Source of the DNA: Comamonas sp. BIGb0152
Lineage (GTDB): Bacteria > Pseudomonadota > Gammaproteobacteria > Burkholderiales > Burkholderiaceae_C
DNA length: 64,000 nucleotides
Reading direction: 5' to 3'
Assembly (NCBI RefSeq): GCF_024809975.1
Contig: NZ_JANUDY010000001.1
Location: 62,001 to 126,000 of the forward strand
The notes under the pieces are model-generated. The model was not told the DNA's origin. It did not search any database and saw only the letters and a list, made by a program, of their open reading frames with translations. The position numbers and the translations under genes are program-made. Shown one piece after another: positions 32,631 through 40,431 of the stretch (the first letter of the stretch is position 1; each line of letters starts with the position of its first letter).

Positions 32631-33527
32631 ATGACTTCCACCAGTGTTCCATTGACCGGTAGTATTGTTGCCCTGATTACCCCCCTGCATGCCGACGGCA
32701 GCGTGGACTATGCAAGCCTGCGAAAACTGATCGACTGGCATATCGCCGAAGGCACCAACTGCATCGGCGTGGTCGGCACCACGGGCGAGTCGCCCACGGT
32801 CACCGTCGAAGAGCACATGGAGATCATCCGCGTCTCGGTCGAGCAGTCCAACAAGCGCGTGCCCATCATGGCCGGCTGCGGCGCCAACTCCACCCATGAG
32901 GCGATCATCTTGGCCAAGTACGCCAAGAGCGTGGGCGCAGACAGCCAACTGCAGGTGGTGCCCTACTACAACAAGCCGACCCAGGAAGGCCAGTTCCAGC
33001 ACTTCAAGGCGATTGCCGAAGCGGTGGGTGACCTGCCGATCTTCCTGTACAACGTCCCGGGCCGCAGCGTGGCCGACATGCAGCACGATACGGTGCTGCG
33101 CCTGGCCGAAGTGCCCGGCATCGTCGGCATCAAAGAAGCGACCGGCAACATCGAACGCGCCCAGTGGCTCATCAAGGATGCACCGGCCGGTTTCGGCATC
33201 TACTCGGGGGATGACCCCACTGCCGTAGCCCTGATGCTGTGCGGCGGACATGGCAATGTCAGCGTCACCGCCAACATCGCGCCACGCATGATGAGCCAGC
33301 TCTGCCAGGCGGCAATTGCCAAGGACGTTGGTCGGGCTATGGAAATTCAGAATAAACTGCTGCCGCTGCATAAGGCTCTGTTCTTGGAGGCCAACCCAAT
33401 TCCGGTAAAGTGGGCGGCTCACAAGATGGGGCTGTGTGGCCCAACCCTGCGCCTGCCGATGACCGAACTTTCCTCCGGTCTGCATGGCACGGTGGAAGCT
33501 GCGATGCGCGGAGCCGCTCTGATTTAG
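32631..33527 (+). CDS. dapA: 4-hydroxy-tetrahydrodipicolinate synthase
   Basis: DapA condenses pyruvate with aspartate semialdehyde, the first committed step to diaminopimelate and lysine. The 298-residue TIM-barrel protein has [17 protein letters not shown] at the N terminus, [19 protein letters not shown], the catalytic Tyr140 in FLYNVPGRS and the Schiff-base Lys168 in [10 protein letters not shown]. Length and spacing are standard. The ATG at 32631 fits the family start; the frame upstream to 32538 is not coding-like. It is followed after 41 bp by bamC, the same order as in many proteobacteria, and the two probably form one transcript. Confidence 0.96.
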   Translation: MTSTSVPLTGSIVALITPLHADGSVDYASLRKLIDWHIAEGTNCIGVVGTTGESPTVTVEEHMEIIRVSVEQSNKRVPIMAGCGANSTHEAIILAKYAKSVGADSQLQVVPYYNKPTQEGQFQHFKAIAEAVGDLPIFLYNVPGRSVADMQHDTVLRLAEVPGIVGIKEATGNIERAQWLIKDAPAGFGIYSGDDPTAVALMLCGGHGNVSVTANIAPRMMSQLCQAAIAKDVGRAMEIQNKLLPLHKALFLEANPIPVKWAAHKMGLCGPTLRLPMTELSSGLHGTVEAAMRGAALI

Positions 33528-33568
33528 AGCTTATTTTTCCGCGTGTTGCCTCTGTTAAGGATTTGAAC

Positions 33569-34675
33569 GTGAATTCCCTCGCAAAACTCAGCATGCTGAG
33601 CCTGTCTGTCACTTTGGCCGCTTGCAGTACCGGCAACATTCTCGAAGGCGACAAGATCGACTACAAAGGGGCCACCAAGGGCCCCACCTTGGAGGTGCCT
33701 CCAGATCTGACGCAGCTGTCCAAGGACTCACGCTATGTCGTGCCTGGCGGCACGGTATCGGCTGCGGCCTACCAGGTGCAAAAAGATGCAGCGCCCAAGG
33801 GCACGGCCAACACCGCTGCCTCGCAGATTGGCGATGTGCAGATCGAGCGCGACGGCAACCAACGCTGGCTGGTCGTCGACCGCTCGGCAGACAAGCTCTG
33901 GGAGCCGGTCAAGGATTTCTGGCAGGAAAGCGGCTTTGCGCTGACCATTGAGCGCCCCGACATCGGCATCATGGAAACCGACTGGGCAGAAAACCGCGCC
34001 AAGCTGCCGCAGGATTTCATCCGCCGCTCCATCGGCAAGGTGTTTGACTCGATCTACTCGACCGGCGAGCAGGACAAGTTCCGCACCCGCATCGAGCGCC
34101 GTCCCGACGGCAAGAGCGAAATCTATGTCAGCCACCGCGGCATGGAAGAGGTCTATTCCAACAAGGAAAAAGACAGCACCATCTGGCAACCCCGCAAGGC
34201 CGATCCCGAGCTGGAAACCGAATTCCTGCGCCGCATCATGGTCAAGCTGGGCGTGAGCGAAGAGCAATCCAAGGCGATTGCTGCAGCGCCGCTGGCGCCT
34301 GTGAGCACCTCCAAGATCGCGTCGGCCGCCGATGGCTCGCCGGTGCTGCAGGTCAGCGACCCGTTTGACCGCACCTGGCGCCGCGTGGGCCTGGCCCTGG
34401 ACCGCACCGGCTTCACCGTCGAAGACCGCGACCGCAGCCAAGGCGTCTACTTTGTGCGCTATATCGATCCGACCGATCTCAACAAGAAGCCCGATGGCTT
34501 CTTTGCCAAAATCTTCAACCGCAACCCGGATGCACCAGACCCGATCAAGTACCGCATCCAGGTCAAGAGCGAAGCCAACACCAGCAATGTCACCGTGCTC
34601 AACGAGAGCGGCAAGGCCGACACCTCCGCCAATGCACAGCGCATTCTCAAGGTGCTGTCGGACGACATGAAGTGA
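33569..34675 (+). CDS. bamC: Outer-membrane assembly lipoprotein BamC
   Basis: BamC is the NlpB lipoprotein subunit of the BAM complex, which inserts beta-barrel proteins into the outer membrane. The 368-residue product starts at a GTG (33569) with AAGGAT seven bases upstream. This gives a short signal peptide ending in the lipobox LAAC, with Cys19 as the lipidation site. The unstructured lasso-like N-terminal region (DYKGATKGPTLEVPPDL) and two helix-grip domains (about 100-215 and 240-365) follow, the second with YFVRYIDP. An internal ATG at 33593 would leave the signal peptide without its charged residue. A terminator follows at 34717. Confidence 0.92.
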   Translation: MNSLAKLSMLSLSVTLAACSTGNILEGDKIDYKGATKGPTLEVPPDLTQLSKDSRYVVPGGTVSAAAYQVQKDAAPKGTANTAASQIGDVQIERDGNQRWLVVDRSADKLWEPVKDFWQESGFALTIERPDIGIMETDWAENRAKLPQDFIRRSIGKVFDSIYSTGEQDKFRTRIERRPDGKSEIYVSHRGMEEVYSNKEKDSTIWQPRKADPELETEFLRRIMVKLGVSEEQSKAIAAAPLAPVSTSKIASAADGSPVLQVSDPFDRTWRRVGLALDRTGFTVEDRDRSQGVYFVRYIDPTDLNKKPDGFFAKIFNRNPDAPDPIKYRIQVKSEANTSNVTVLNESGKADTSANAQRILKVLSDDMK

Positions 34676-34716
34676 TGCCAGGCTAAGCCTGCCGGGGCAA
34701 GCTCCGCACCACCCCA

Positions 34717-34745
34717 AGCCACTGCGTACGCGCAGTGGCTTTTTT
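34717..34745 (+). terminator. Terminator after bamC
   Basis: AGCCACTGCG pairs with CGCAGTGGCT, followed by TTTTT, 41 bp after the bamC stop codon. Confidence 0.9.
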
Positions 34746-34864
34746 CATGGCCGCTGTGATGGGCCGGCTGATGGGCCACTGACGGGCCGTACCAGACCGG
34801 GCCACAGAGTGCGCATGCGTCTGGCGCAACGCATCCAGCGGCGCATTCGACGCACTGAACGCCC

Positions 34865-34893
34865 AAATAAAAAGCCCGTGCAAAGCACGGGCT
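34865..34893 (-). terminator. Terminator of the Ala-rich lipoprotein gene
   Basis: On the minus strand AGCCCGTGC-ttt-GCACGGGCT is followed by TTTTATTT, 58 bp past the stop at 34952. A second GC-rich palindrome (about 34921-34938) lies between the two. Apart from these and the bamC terminator, nothing is seen in 34676-34951. Confidence 0.9.
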
Positions 34894-34951
34894 CGTTCAG
34901 GCAAGTCTGCAAAAAAGCAGGCCCGGTATACCCGGGCCGGCCATTCGGCGC

Positions 34952-35347
34952 TTACTTGCTCACCGATTCCTTGGCAGCGGTAGCAGCGTTGGAAGCAGCA
35001 TCCGCTGCGGACTTGGCAGCATCAGCGGCAGCAGCGCCTGCGTCCTTGGCGGCATCAGCAGCGTTGTGGACAGCGTCCTTGGTGGCGTCGGCAGCAGCAG
35101 AGCCAGCATCCTTGGCGGCATCCACGGCCTTCGAGGCAGCAGCGCTGGCATCGGCAGCAGCGTCCTTGGCGGCATCGGCAGCAGCGTTGGCGGCATCCTT
35201 GGCAGCTTCAACAGCAGGTGCTGCGGCAGGTGCTGGCGCTTCCACAGGTGCGGGTGCTGGTGCAGGTACTGCAGCTTCTTCCTTCTTGCCGCAAGCAGCC
35301 AGCGCAACAGCAGCGATCATCGATGCGAGAACAAGGGACTTCTTCAT
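34952..35347 (-). CDS. Ala-rich lipoprotein with 11-residue repeats
   Basis: This 131-residue lipoprotein has MKKSLVLASM, a hydrophobic core, and the lipobox LAAC with Cys19. A Pro/Ala linker (about 26-48) is followed by roughly seven imperfect 11-residue repeats built on AADAAKDA-like units (about 49-125), ending in SVSK. The pattern predicts one long amphipathic helix with an 11-residue period, as in LEA proteins, or a trimeric coil like Braun's lipoprotein. The terminal Lys also recalls Braun's lipoprotein, but the characteristic YRK ending is absent. No function is known. It is monocistronic with its own terminator. Confidence 0.75.
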   Translation of the reverse strand: MKKSLVLASMIAAVALAACGKKEEAAVPAPAPAPVEAPAPAAAPAVEAAKDAANAAADAAKDAAADASAAASKAVDAAKDAGSAAADATKDAVHNAADAAKDAGAAAADAAKSAADAASNAATAAKESVSK

Positions 35348-35547
35348 TTGGATATTCCTAACGACGGTGGATTCTTGTGAAACGGACCAGGGCAAACCAT
35401 CTGCCCAGGCCAAGAGTGCGCAGCACAAAGTATTTAACGCGTGAGCGTCTGAAATGAATTATAGGGATTACCCGGGCCGACTGCCTATGACCAGCGCGTC
35501 TCAGGCGTTGCCGTTCAGCAACGAATGACCTGCTTAGCGACGATGGC

Positions 35548-36072
35548 CTACAAGCCCAGCACCGTCGCCGCAAAGGCGGGGGTGCTGGCAGAGCGGATCC
35601 ACTCCTGCAATTGTTCGCCCAAGGGCACGACCGCGCTGCGCTCGGCACTGGCCACCCCCACACAGCGCGCCACATCGATGCGCTGCACAGCCCATGGGGG
35701 CGACCACAGCGCGCTCGGTACCTGTGAGACATCGCGGCTGAGCAGCCTGCGGCACTGCAGCCGGTGGTCCCAGGTCTTGCGCCATTGCACCCAGCGAGGG
35801 TGGCGCTGTACCAGGCTGTCAAAGCGGTGAGCCAGCACCGTCATTTGCCCGCCATGGCGCGCCCATTGGTGCAGCAGCTCCACGGCAGCGGCGCTGCCCC
35901 AGGGCCAGTCGGCAAAGTCGGGGTCGGCCACGATGATCTGCGACCAGCCCTGCGCGGCCGCCTGCTGCAGAAAATGCAGCACCTGCGCCTCAAAGGCAGC
36001 CCGGCCTTCAAAGCGGCCGCTCAGGCCGTCGGCGGGCTGCCATGCGGCAGGTGCGGGGCTGGCGCCGGTCAT
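35548..36072 (-). CDS. Hypothetical protein coupled to the JmjC oxygenase gene
   Basis: This 174-residue cytoplasmic protein is one I do not firmly recognise. It has an alpha/beta pattern with IIVADPDFADWPWG (about 47-60), LLHQWARHGGQMTVLAH and RHPRWVQWRKTWDHRLQCRRL. That layout is reminiscent of the PLD-like DUF7931 proteins, but without an HKD motif. The C-terminal part has ARCVGVASAERSAVVPLGEQLQEWI. Its start overlaps the stop of the upstream oxygenase gene by one base (TGATG), so its synthesis is tied to it. A link to ribosomal-protein hydroxylation is therefore inferred from position only. Confidence 0.6.
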   Translation of the reverse strand: MTGASPAPAAWQPADGLSGRFEGRAAFEAQVLHFLQQAAAQGWSQIIVADPDFADWPWGSAAAVELLHQWARHGGQMTVLAHRFDSLVQRHPRWVQWRKTWDHRLQCRRLLSRDVSQVPSALWSPPWAVQRIDVARCVGVASAERSAVVPLGEQLQEWIRSASTPAFAATVLGL

Positions 36073-37220
36073 CACTGCGGCACCGCGTGGGCCCAGCCAT
36101 CCTCGCACCACTGCGACAGCAGCTCCAGCGCATCGTCGCTGGCCTCGCTGACATCGCGGCGATCCAGGTGGCGGCCATCGGCCAGCTTCTTCATCAGGCT
36201 GAAGTCGGCCCCCGCAGCGCGGTAGCTTTCGCCATTGATGAAGAGATGCTGCTCGTCGTACATCATGCGGGTCTTGCGGTCCAGCGCCACGGCCTCCAGC
36301 ATCGCCGGGAAGTCCTCGGGTTCAAACCAGACATTGGCCTTGGGCTCGGTCAGCGCCTCACCCAGCGCGCGCGCCAGGGCCAGCGGCTCGGCCAAGCGCT
36401 TTTCTATGGCGGCACGGGCAAAGTCCAGCATGGCAGGCGGGATGGCGCCCGGGGCCTGCACCGCTGTCTGCTTGGGGTCCTGGTAGATCGGCGAGGCGGC
36501 TTTGGCGTTGACCTCGTCCATCTCATCGCTCTCGGACATGCGCATCAGCAGCTCGCCGGCCAGCTCTTGCTGCGCCGGGGAGCGGAAGCCGATGGAATAG
36601 GTCATGCACTCGCCTTCTGCCACGCCATCGTGGGCGTAGCGCGGCGGCAGGTACAGCATGTCGCCGCGCTCCAGCACAAACTCTTCTTCGGCCTCGAACT
36701 CGGCCAGGATCTTGAGCGGTATGCCCTCCTTCAAGCCCAGGTTTTTTTGCTTGCCGATGCGCCAGCGGCGCTTGCCATGGGCCTGCAGCAAGAACACGTC
36801 ATAGCTGTCAAAATGCGGGCCCACGCCGCCGCCATCGCTAGCGTAGCTCACCATCAAGTCATCCAGGCGCGCAGCCGGCACAAAGGCAAAGCGCTGCAGC
36901 AGCGCATGGGCGGCATCGCTGTGCAGGTCCAGGCCCTGCAGCAGCAAGGTCCATTCCGGGGTTTTGAGCGAGGGGATGGCGCGGCGGCTGAAGGGGCCGT
37001 GCTTGACACTCCAGGCTCCCGCTTTGTGCTGGATCAGGCGCGACTCCACGCCCTCCTCGCCCGCCAGCGCAAACAGCTCGCTGCGCGGCAGCGGCAGCTG
37101 CAGGTCTTTCCAGTCGCTGACGGCGCCGCGCACCAGCAGCGGTTTTTTCTGCCAGTAACGGCGCATGAACTGGGCCGGAGAGATGCCCCCCAGCAGAGGC
37201 AGTGCTTGTTCGATTTGCAT
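36072..37220 (-). CDS. JmjC-type cupin oxygenase, RoxA/YcfD-like ribosomal oxygenase
   Basis: This 382-residue protein is close in layout to YcfD/RoxA, the 2-oxoglutarate- and Fe(II)-dependent oxygenase that hydroxylates an Arg of ribosomal protein L16. The iron triad is His136 and Asp138 in GPHFDSYDVF and His197 in PPRYAHDGVAEG. A winged-helix-like C-terminal part follows (about 250-380). The N terminus has FMRRYWQKKPLLVRGA, typical of this family. The ATG at 37220 is chosen; the frame to 37256 adds nothing family-like. It is divergent from the FKBP gene across 53 bp, so the two promoters overlap. The target is inferred from the family. Confidence 0.88.
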   Translation of the reverse strand: MQIEQALPLLGGISPAQFMRRYWQKKPLLVRGAVSDWKDLQLPLPRSELFALAGEEGVESRLIQHKAGAWSVKHGPFSRRAIPSLKTPEWTLLLQGLDLHSDAAHALLQRFAFVPAARLDDLMVSYASDGGGVGPHFDSYDVFLLQAHGKRRWRIGKQKNLGLKEGIPLKILAEFEAEEEFVLERGDMLYLPPRYAHDGVAEGECMTYSIGFRSPAQQELAGELLMRMSESDEMDEVNAKAASPIYQDPKQTAVQAPGAIPPAMLDFARAAIEKRLAEPLALARALGEALTEPKANVWFEPEDFPAMLEAVALDRKTRMMYDEQHLFINGESYRAAGADFSLMKKLADGRHLDRRDVSEASDDALELLSQWCEDGWAHAVPQ

Positions 37221-37273
37221 GGCTTTCTCAGTAATCCTCTGGGCGCCCGGGCCCAAACTGCGACAATTGTCCT

Positions 37274-37798
37274 ATGGAAATCATTGATCAATGCGTGGTC
37301 GCACTGACCTGGACGCTGAAAGACACCTTGGGCGAGACCCTGGACGTACTCGACGAGCCCGTGGAATTCCTGGTCGGAGGCCAGGATTTGCTGGCCCGCG
37401 TGGAGCAGGCACTGCAAGGCCACACCGTGGGTGACCGGGTGCAGCTGCATCTGGAGCCCGAAGATGCCTTTGGCGATTACGACGAAGAAAAAGTCTTTCT
37501 GGAAGCGCGGGCGCTGTTCCCCGCCGATCTGGAAGAAGGCATGACTATCGAAGGCCATGCACTGCCCGAAGGCACCAACCCCGATGCCCCGCGCGACATG
37601 ATCTACACCGTCACCGAGCTGTACCCCGAGCATGTGGTGCTCGATGGCAACCATCCGCTGGCCGGCATCGCCATTCGCCTGGATATCCAGGTGGCTGCCG
37701 TGCGCGAGGCGACCGAGCAAGAAATCGGCACCGGCAGCTGCGGCACCGGCTTCTTCCGCGTGCAGCCCCAGGCGCCAGGCAACAACCTGCTGCACTGA
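37274..37798 (+). CDS. slyD: FKBP-type peptidyl-prolyl isomerase, SlyD-like
   Basis: This 174-residue FKBP has the SlyD architecture: a split FKBP domain with an inserted chaperone flap. Visible parts are VALTWTLKDTLGETLD, EFLVGGQDLLARVEQALQGHTVGDRV, EDAFGDYDEE, and NHPLAGIAIRLDIQVAAVREAT closing the FKBP fold. The C terminus is short and ends in LLH; it lacks the long His/Cys-rich nickel-binding tail of E. coli SlyD, though one GSCGTG segment is present. It would act as a folding helper in the cytoplasm. It is monocistronic with a strong terminator after it. Confidence 0.88.
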   Translation: MEIIDQCVVALTWTLKDTLGETLDVLDEPVEFLVGGQDLLARVEQALQGHTVGDRVQLHLEPEDAFGDYDEEKVFLEARALFPADLEEGMTIEGHALPEGTNPDAPRDMIYTVTELYPEHVVLDGNHPLAGIAIRLDIQVAAVREATEQEIGTGSCGTGFFRVQPQAPGNNLLH

Positions 37799-37821
37799 GC
37801 ACCCGGCAAGACGTCCATTCC

Positions 37822-37849
37822 AAGGCCATCCTTTGCGATGGCCTTTTTC
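37822..37849 (+). terminator. Terminator of the SlyD-like gene
   Basis: AAGGCCATC pairs with GATGGCCTT, followed by a T-tract, 24 bp past the stop codon. Confidence 0.9.
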
Positions 37850-37860
37850 ATGGTTTTTAA

Positions 37861-37896
37861 TTTCTCTATTGACAGAAATAAATGAAACCCTAGAAT
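37861..37896 (+). promoter_or_regulatory. Promoter and operator of the GbsR-like regulator gene
   Basis: TTGACA (37869-37874) and TAGAAT (37891-37896) are 16 bp apart and form a good sigma-70 promoter. The predicted start of transcription coincides with the ATG at 37904, leaving no room for a ribosome-binding site. TTTCTCT-N4-ACAGAAA (37861-37878) covers the -35 element and matches the palindrome before the next operon (38518-38535), so it is probably the regulator's own operator. Confidence 0.7.
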
Positions 37897-37903
37897 TCAC
37901 AGC

Positions 37904-38467
37904 ATGCAAATGACCGACATCCAACAACAATTTGTGCTGCACTGGGGCGAGATGGGATCGCTGTGGGGCGTCAACCGCACGGTCTCCCAAATCCATGCGC
38001 TGCTGTTTGTGCATGGCAAGCCGCTCAATGCCGAGCAGCTGAGCGAGACCCTGAACGTGGCGCGCTCCAATGTCAGCAACAGCTTGAAGGAGCTGCAATC
38101 CTGGCAGCTGGTGCGAGTGACGCATGTGCTGGGCGACCGGCGCGATTACTTCGAGACCAGTGTCGATGTTTGGGAGCTGTTTCGCACCATCGTGCGTGAG
38201 CGCAAGGAGCGTGAGTTCGACCCCACCACCCGGCTCTTGCAGTCGCTGGTGAACAGCCCCGACTTTGCCCGCGAAAGCGCCGATGGCCAGGACCGCATCC
38301 TGGCCACCTTGGAGCTGATGCAAAAGCTGGGCGCCTGGAGCGACGAGATGCTGCGCCTATCGCCCGCGACCTTGGACAAGATCTTGACCTTGGGCGCAAC
38401 GGTACAGCGTTTTGTGCGCGGCAGCCCTGCGGCGCAAGCGCCCGCCGAGGCACTGACCAAGCCCTGA
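37904..38467 (+). CDS. GbsR/MarR-family transcription regulator
   Basis: This 187-residue regulator has the GbsR-type winged helix near the N terminus (IHALLFVHGKPLNAEQLSETL, NVARSNVSNSLKELQSWQLV, VLGDRRDYFETSVD) followed by a helical C-terminal part that mediates dimerisation. The start is ATG at 37904, with another in-frame ATG two codons later (37910). No Shine-Dalgarno sequence is present, and the promoter position predicts a leaderless message. Matching palindromes before this gene and before the operon that follows (38518-38535) imply that it controls both. The signal is unknown; some GbsR proteins sense choline or osmotic cues, but no such genes are nearby. Confidence 0.87.
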   Translation: MQMTDIQQQFVLHWGEMGSLWGVNRTVSQIHALLFVHGKPLNAEQLSETLNVARSNVSNSLKELQSWQLVRVTHVLGDRRDYFETSVDVWELFRTIVRERKEREFDPTTRLLQSLVNSPDFARESADGQDRILATLELMQKLGAWSDEMLRLSPATLDKILTLGATVQRFVRGSPAAQAPAEALTKP

Positions 38468-38517
38468 GACCACGCAAGCCGTGCCCTGCAAGGACCGGCC
38501 TTTTTTTAGCGCAATTA

Positions 38518-38535
38518 TTTCTGTTTTGACAGAAA
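38518..38535. promoter_or_regulatory. Operator of the DCC-SDR-DoxX-DUF2269 operon
   Basis: TTTCTGT-TTTG-ACAGAAA is a perfect 7-bp inverted repeat with a 4-bp spacer, 18 bp before the DCC gene. It matches the site before the regulator gene at 13 of 14 arm positions with identical spacing. No unambiguous promoter could be placed around it. Confidence 0.7.
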
Positions 38536-38552
38536 CATCGAAAGGAACGCAT

Positions 38553-39044
38553 ATGCCTCGCCGTGACACCGCTGCCACCCCGTTTCCGCTGACCATCTAC
38601 TACGACGCCAGCTGCCGCATGTGCAACGCCGAGATGCGCCACCTGATGCTGCGCAACCACGCGGGCAAGCTGGTCTTCATCGATGCCAGCACGGCCGACC
38701 TGAGCCAGGCCCCCGCCGACAAGGCCACGCTGATGCAGTCCATCCACGGCGTGGGCGCCGATGGCCAGGTCTACATCGGGGTGGACTGCCTGACCCGCGC
38801 CTACCTGGGCGTGGGCTGGGCCTGGGTGCCCCGGCTCGCGGGGCTGCCGCTGGTGGCGGACGCGCTGGACAAGCTCTACCCCATGCTGGCACGCAACCGC
38901 TACCGCCTGCCGCTGGCCCCCATAGCCTGGGTGCTGGAGCAGGGCTTGCAATGCACCGTTCGCCGCCAGGCCGCACAGGCCGCCAAGCGCAGTGCGGCCT
39001 GTGCGCGCGGCAGCGATGCCTGCGATCTCAAGCAGCCTCGTTAA
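38553..39044 (+). CDS. DCC-family thiol-disulfide protein (DUF393)
   Basis: This 163-residue protein has the DUF393 signature YYDASCRMC with Cys21 and Cys24 in a thioredoxin-like C-x2-C, followed by LVFIDAST and the later helical region with WVPRLAGLPL. The C terminus carries three further cysteines (CTVRR, AACARGSDAC). The family is predicted to be a thiol-disulfide oxidoreductase; no reaction has been proven. AAAGGAA precedes the ATG at 38553. It is the first gene of the operon controlled by the palindrome at 38518; the SDR gene follows after 47 bp. Confidence 0.87.
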   Translation: MPRRDTAATPFPLTIYYDASCRMCNAEMRHLMLRNHAGKLVFIDASTADLSQAPADKATLMQSIHGVGADGQVYIGVDCLTRAYLGVGWAWVPRLAGLPLVADALDKLYPMLARNRYRLPLAPIAWVLEQGLQCTVRRQAAQAAKRSAACARGSDACDLKQPR

Positions 39045-39091
39045 CCCCCGCTGGAAAACGCCAAAAAGCCACTGGCAGTCAAGGAGACACC

Positions 39092-40021
39092 ATGCACACC
39101 CCCAACACCCCCCAACCCACCGTGCTGCTCTGCGGCGGCCAGGGCTTTATCGGCCAGGCACTCACGCGCCAGTTGCGCGCCCAGGGCCTGCGCGTCATCG
39201 CAGTCAGCAGGCGCTCCCAGCCGCCACTGCAATTTGGCAAGATGCGCCAACCTGCCGACTGGCTGCCCTATCTGCAAGGGGTGGACATGGTCATCAACGC
39301 CGTGGGCAGCCTGCGCGACCAGCCGGGGCCCGACGGTGCCAACTTGGAAGCCCTGCACCAGACCAGCCCGCAAGCGCTGTTCGATGCCTGTGCCCAGGCA
39401 GGGGTGCGGCGCGTGATGCAGCTCTCGGCGCTGGGGGTGGAGAGCAACGAGACGGCCTATGCCCGCACCAAGCGCGCAGCCGACGCCCTTCTGCTGGCAT
39501 TGACCGCGCAGGGCCAGCTCGATGGCATCGTGGTCCGCCCCAGCATAGTGATGGGCGCGCAAGGCGCCAGCACCCAGCTTTTCATGCAGCTGGCACAACT
39601 GCCTGTGCTGGTGCTGCCGGCGGTGATGCAGCAGCGCCTGATCCAGCCGGTGGCCGTCGACGAGCTGGCCGAGGTGATGGCTCGACTGCTGCAGTCGCCC
39701 ACCACCGGCATCGTGCTACTCGGTGGGCCGCAGCGGCTCAGCATGGCGCAGATGATTGGCAGCCTGCGCCAGCAAGCCGGCCGCAGCCAGGCCCTGCAGC
39801 TGCGCCTGCCCGACTGGGCGACCCGGGCCAGTGCGCGCCTGGGCGATGCCGTGCCCACCAGCCCCTGGTGCAGCGCATCGCTGGAGCTGGCATCGCTGGA
39901 CAACTGCTGCGACCCGGCGCCGATGGCGCAGTGGCTGGGGCGTGCGCCCACCGATCCCGCCCAGATGCTGGCGCTGATCCGTGGCCAGCAAGCGACGCCA
40001 TCGTCCGAAGGCAGCGCATGA
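39092..40021 (+). CDS. NAD(P)-binding SDR/epimerase-like protein
   Basis: This 309-residue protein has an N-terminal Rossmann fold with VLLCGGQGFIGQALTRQL (about 11-28, an atypical G-x2-G-x2-G), then DMVINAVGSLRDQ and RVMQLSALGVESNETAYARTKRAADA. The last resembles the YxxxK catalytic pair of extended SDRs. RPSIVMG is the loop before the substrate site. The C-terminal 80 residues are variable. Such NmrA/complex-I-like SDRs can act on quinones or serve as redox sensors; the substrate is unknown. AAGGAG precedes the ATG. It overlaps the DoxX-like gene by four bases (ATGA). Confidence 0.83.
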   Translation: MHTPNTPQPTVLLCGGQGFIGQALTRQLRAQGLRVIAVSRRSQPPLQFGKMRQPADWLPYLQGVDMVINAVGSLRDQPGPDGANLEALHQTSPQALFDACAQAGVRRVMQLSALGVESNETAYARTKRAADALLLALTAQGQLDGIVVRPSIVMGAQGASTQLFMQLAQLPVLVLPAVMQQRLIQPVAVDELAEVMARLLQSPTTGIVLLGGPQRLSMAQMIGSLRQQAGRSQALQLRLPDWATRASARLGDAVPTSPWCSASLELASLDNCCDPAPMAQWLGRAPTDPAQMLALIRGQQATPSSEGSA

Positions 40022-40431
40022 CAACACCCAGCGCGCCGCGCACACCGCCGCTGCATCAGCCCTTGCAACTGCTGCGCCTGAGCCTGGTCGCCGTCTGGCT
40101 ATGGACGGCCTCCGCCAGCCTGCTGCAGTGGCAGGGCGAGAGCACCGCCTTGCTGCAGGCGGGCGGCATCGATGCCCCCAGCACCCAGGCCTGGCTGATT
40201 GCGGGCGGTGCCGCACTCGATCTGCTGTTGGGCCTGTGGCTGCTGTGCCGACCCGGTCGCAACGCCTATGCGACCGCGCTGGTGGCGATGCTGGTCATGA
40301 CGGTGGCTGCGACCGCCCTGCTACCGGCGCTGTGGCTGCACCCGCTGGGGCCCTTGTCCAAAAACCTGCCCATTGCCGCTGCGCTGTGGCTGCTGTGGCA
40401 GAGCGATACCCGTGCCATGGAGAGTCGATGA
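40018..40431 (+). CDS. DoxX-like family membrane protein
   Basis: This 137-residue protein has four predicted membrane helices (about 18-37, 55-77, 83-103, 112-129), the layout of DoxX-like (DoxX_3) proteins. Its short, highly hydrophobic sequence has WLWTASASLLQW near the first helix. DoxX itself is part of a thiosulfate:quinone oxidoreductase in archaea; relatives in bacteria have mostly unknown redox roles. Its start overlaps the SDR stop, and its end overlaps the DUF2269 start by four bases. The whole operon is therefore one tightly coupled unit. Confidence 0.78.
   Translation: MTTPSAPRTPPLHQPLQLLRLSLVAVWLWTASASLLQWQGESTALLQAGGIDAPSTQAWLIAGGAALDLLLGLWLLCRPGRNAYATALVAMLVMTVAATALLPALWLHPLGPLSKNLPIAAALWLLWQSDTRAMESR

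Noticed and set aside
34809..35444. Plus-strand Ala/Ser-rich frame opposite the repeat lipoprotein
   Set aside because: The repetitive GC-rich coding sequence leaves every frame open; only the minus strand has a signal peptide, lipobox and terminator.
38526..38555. TTGACA at 38526-38531 as the -35 of the DCC operon
   Set aside because: A properly spaced -10 would overlap the start codon at 38553 and put the transcript start inside the gene, so it was not called a promoter.
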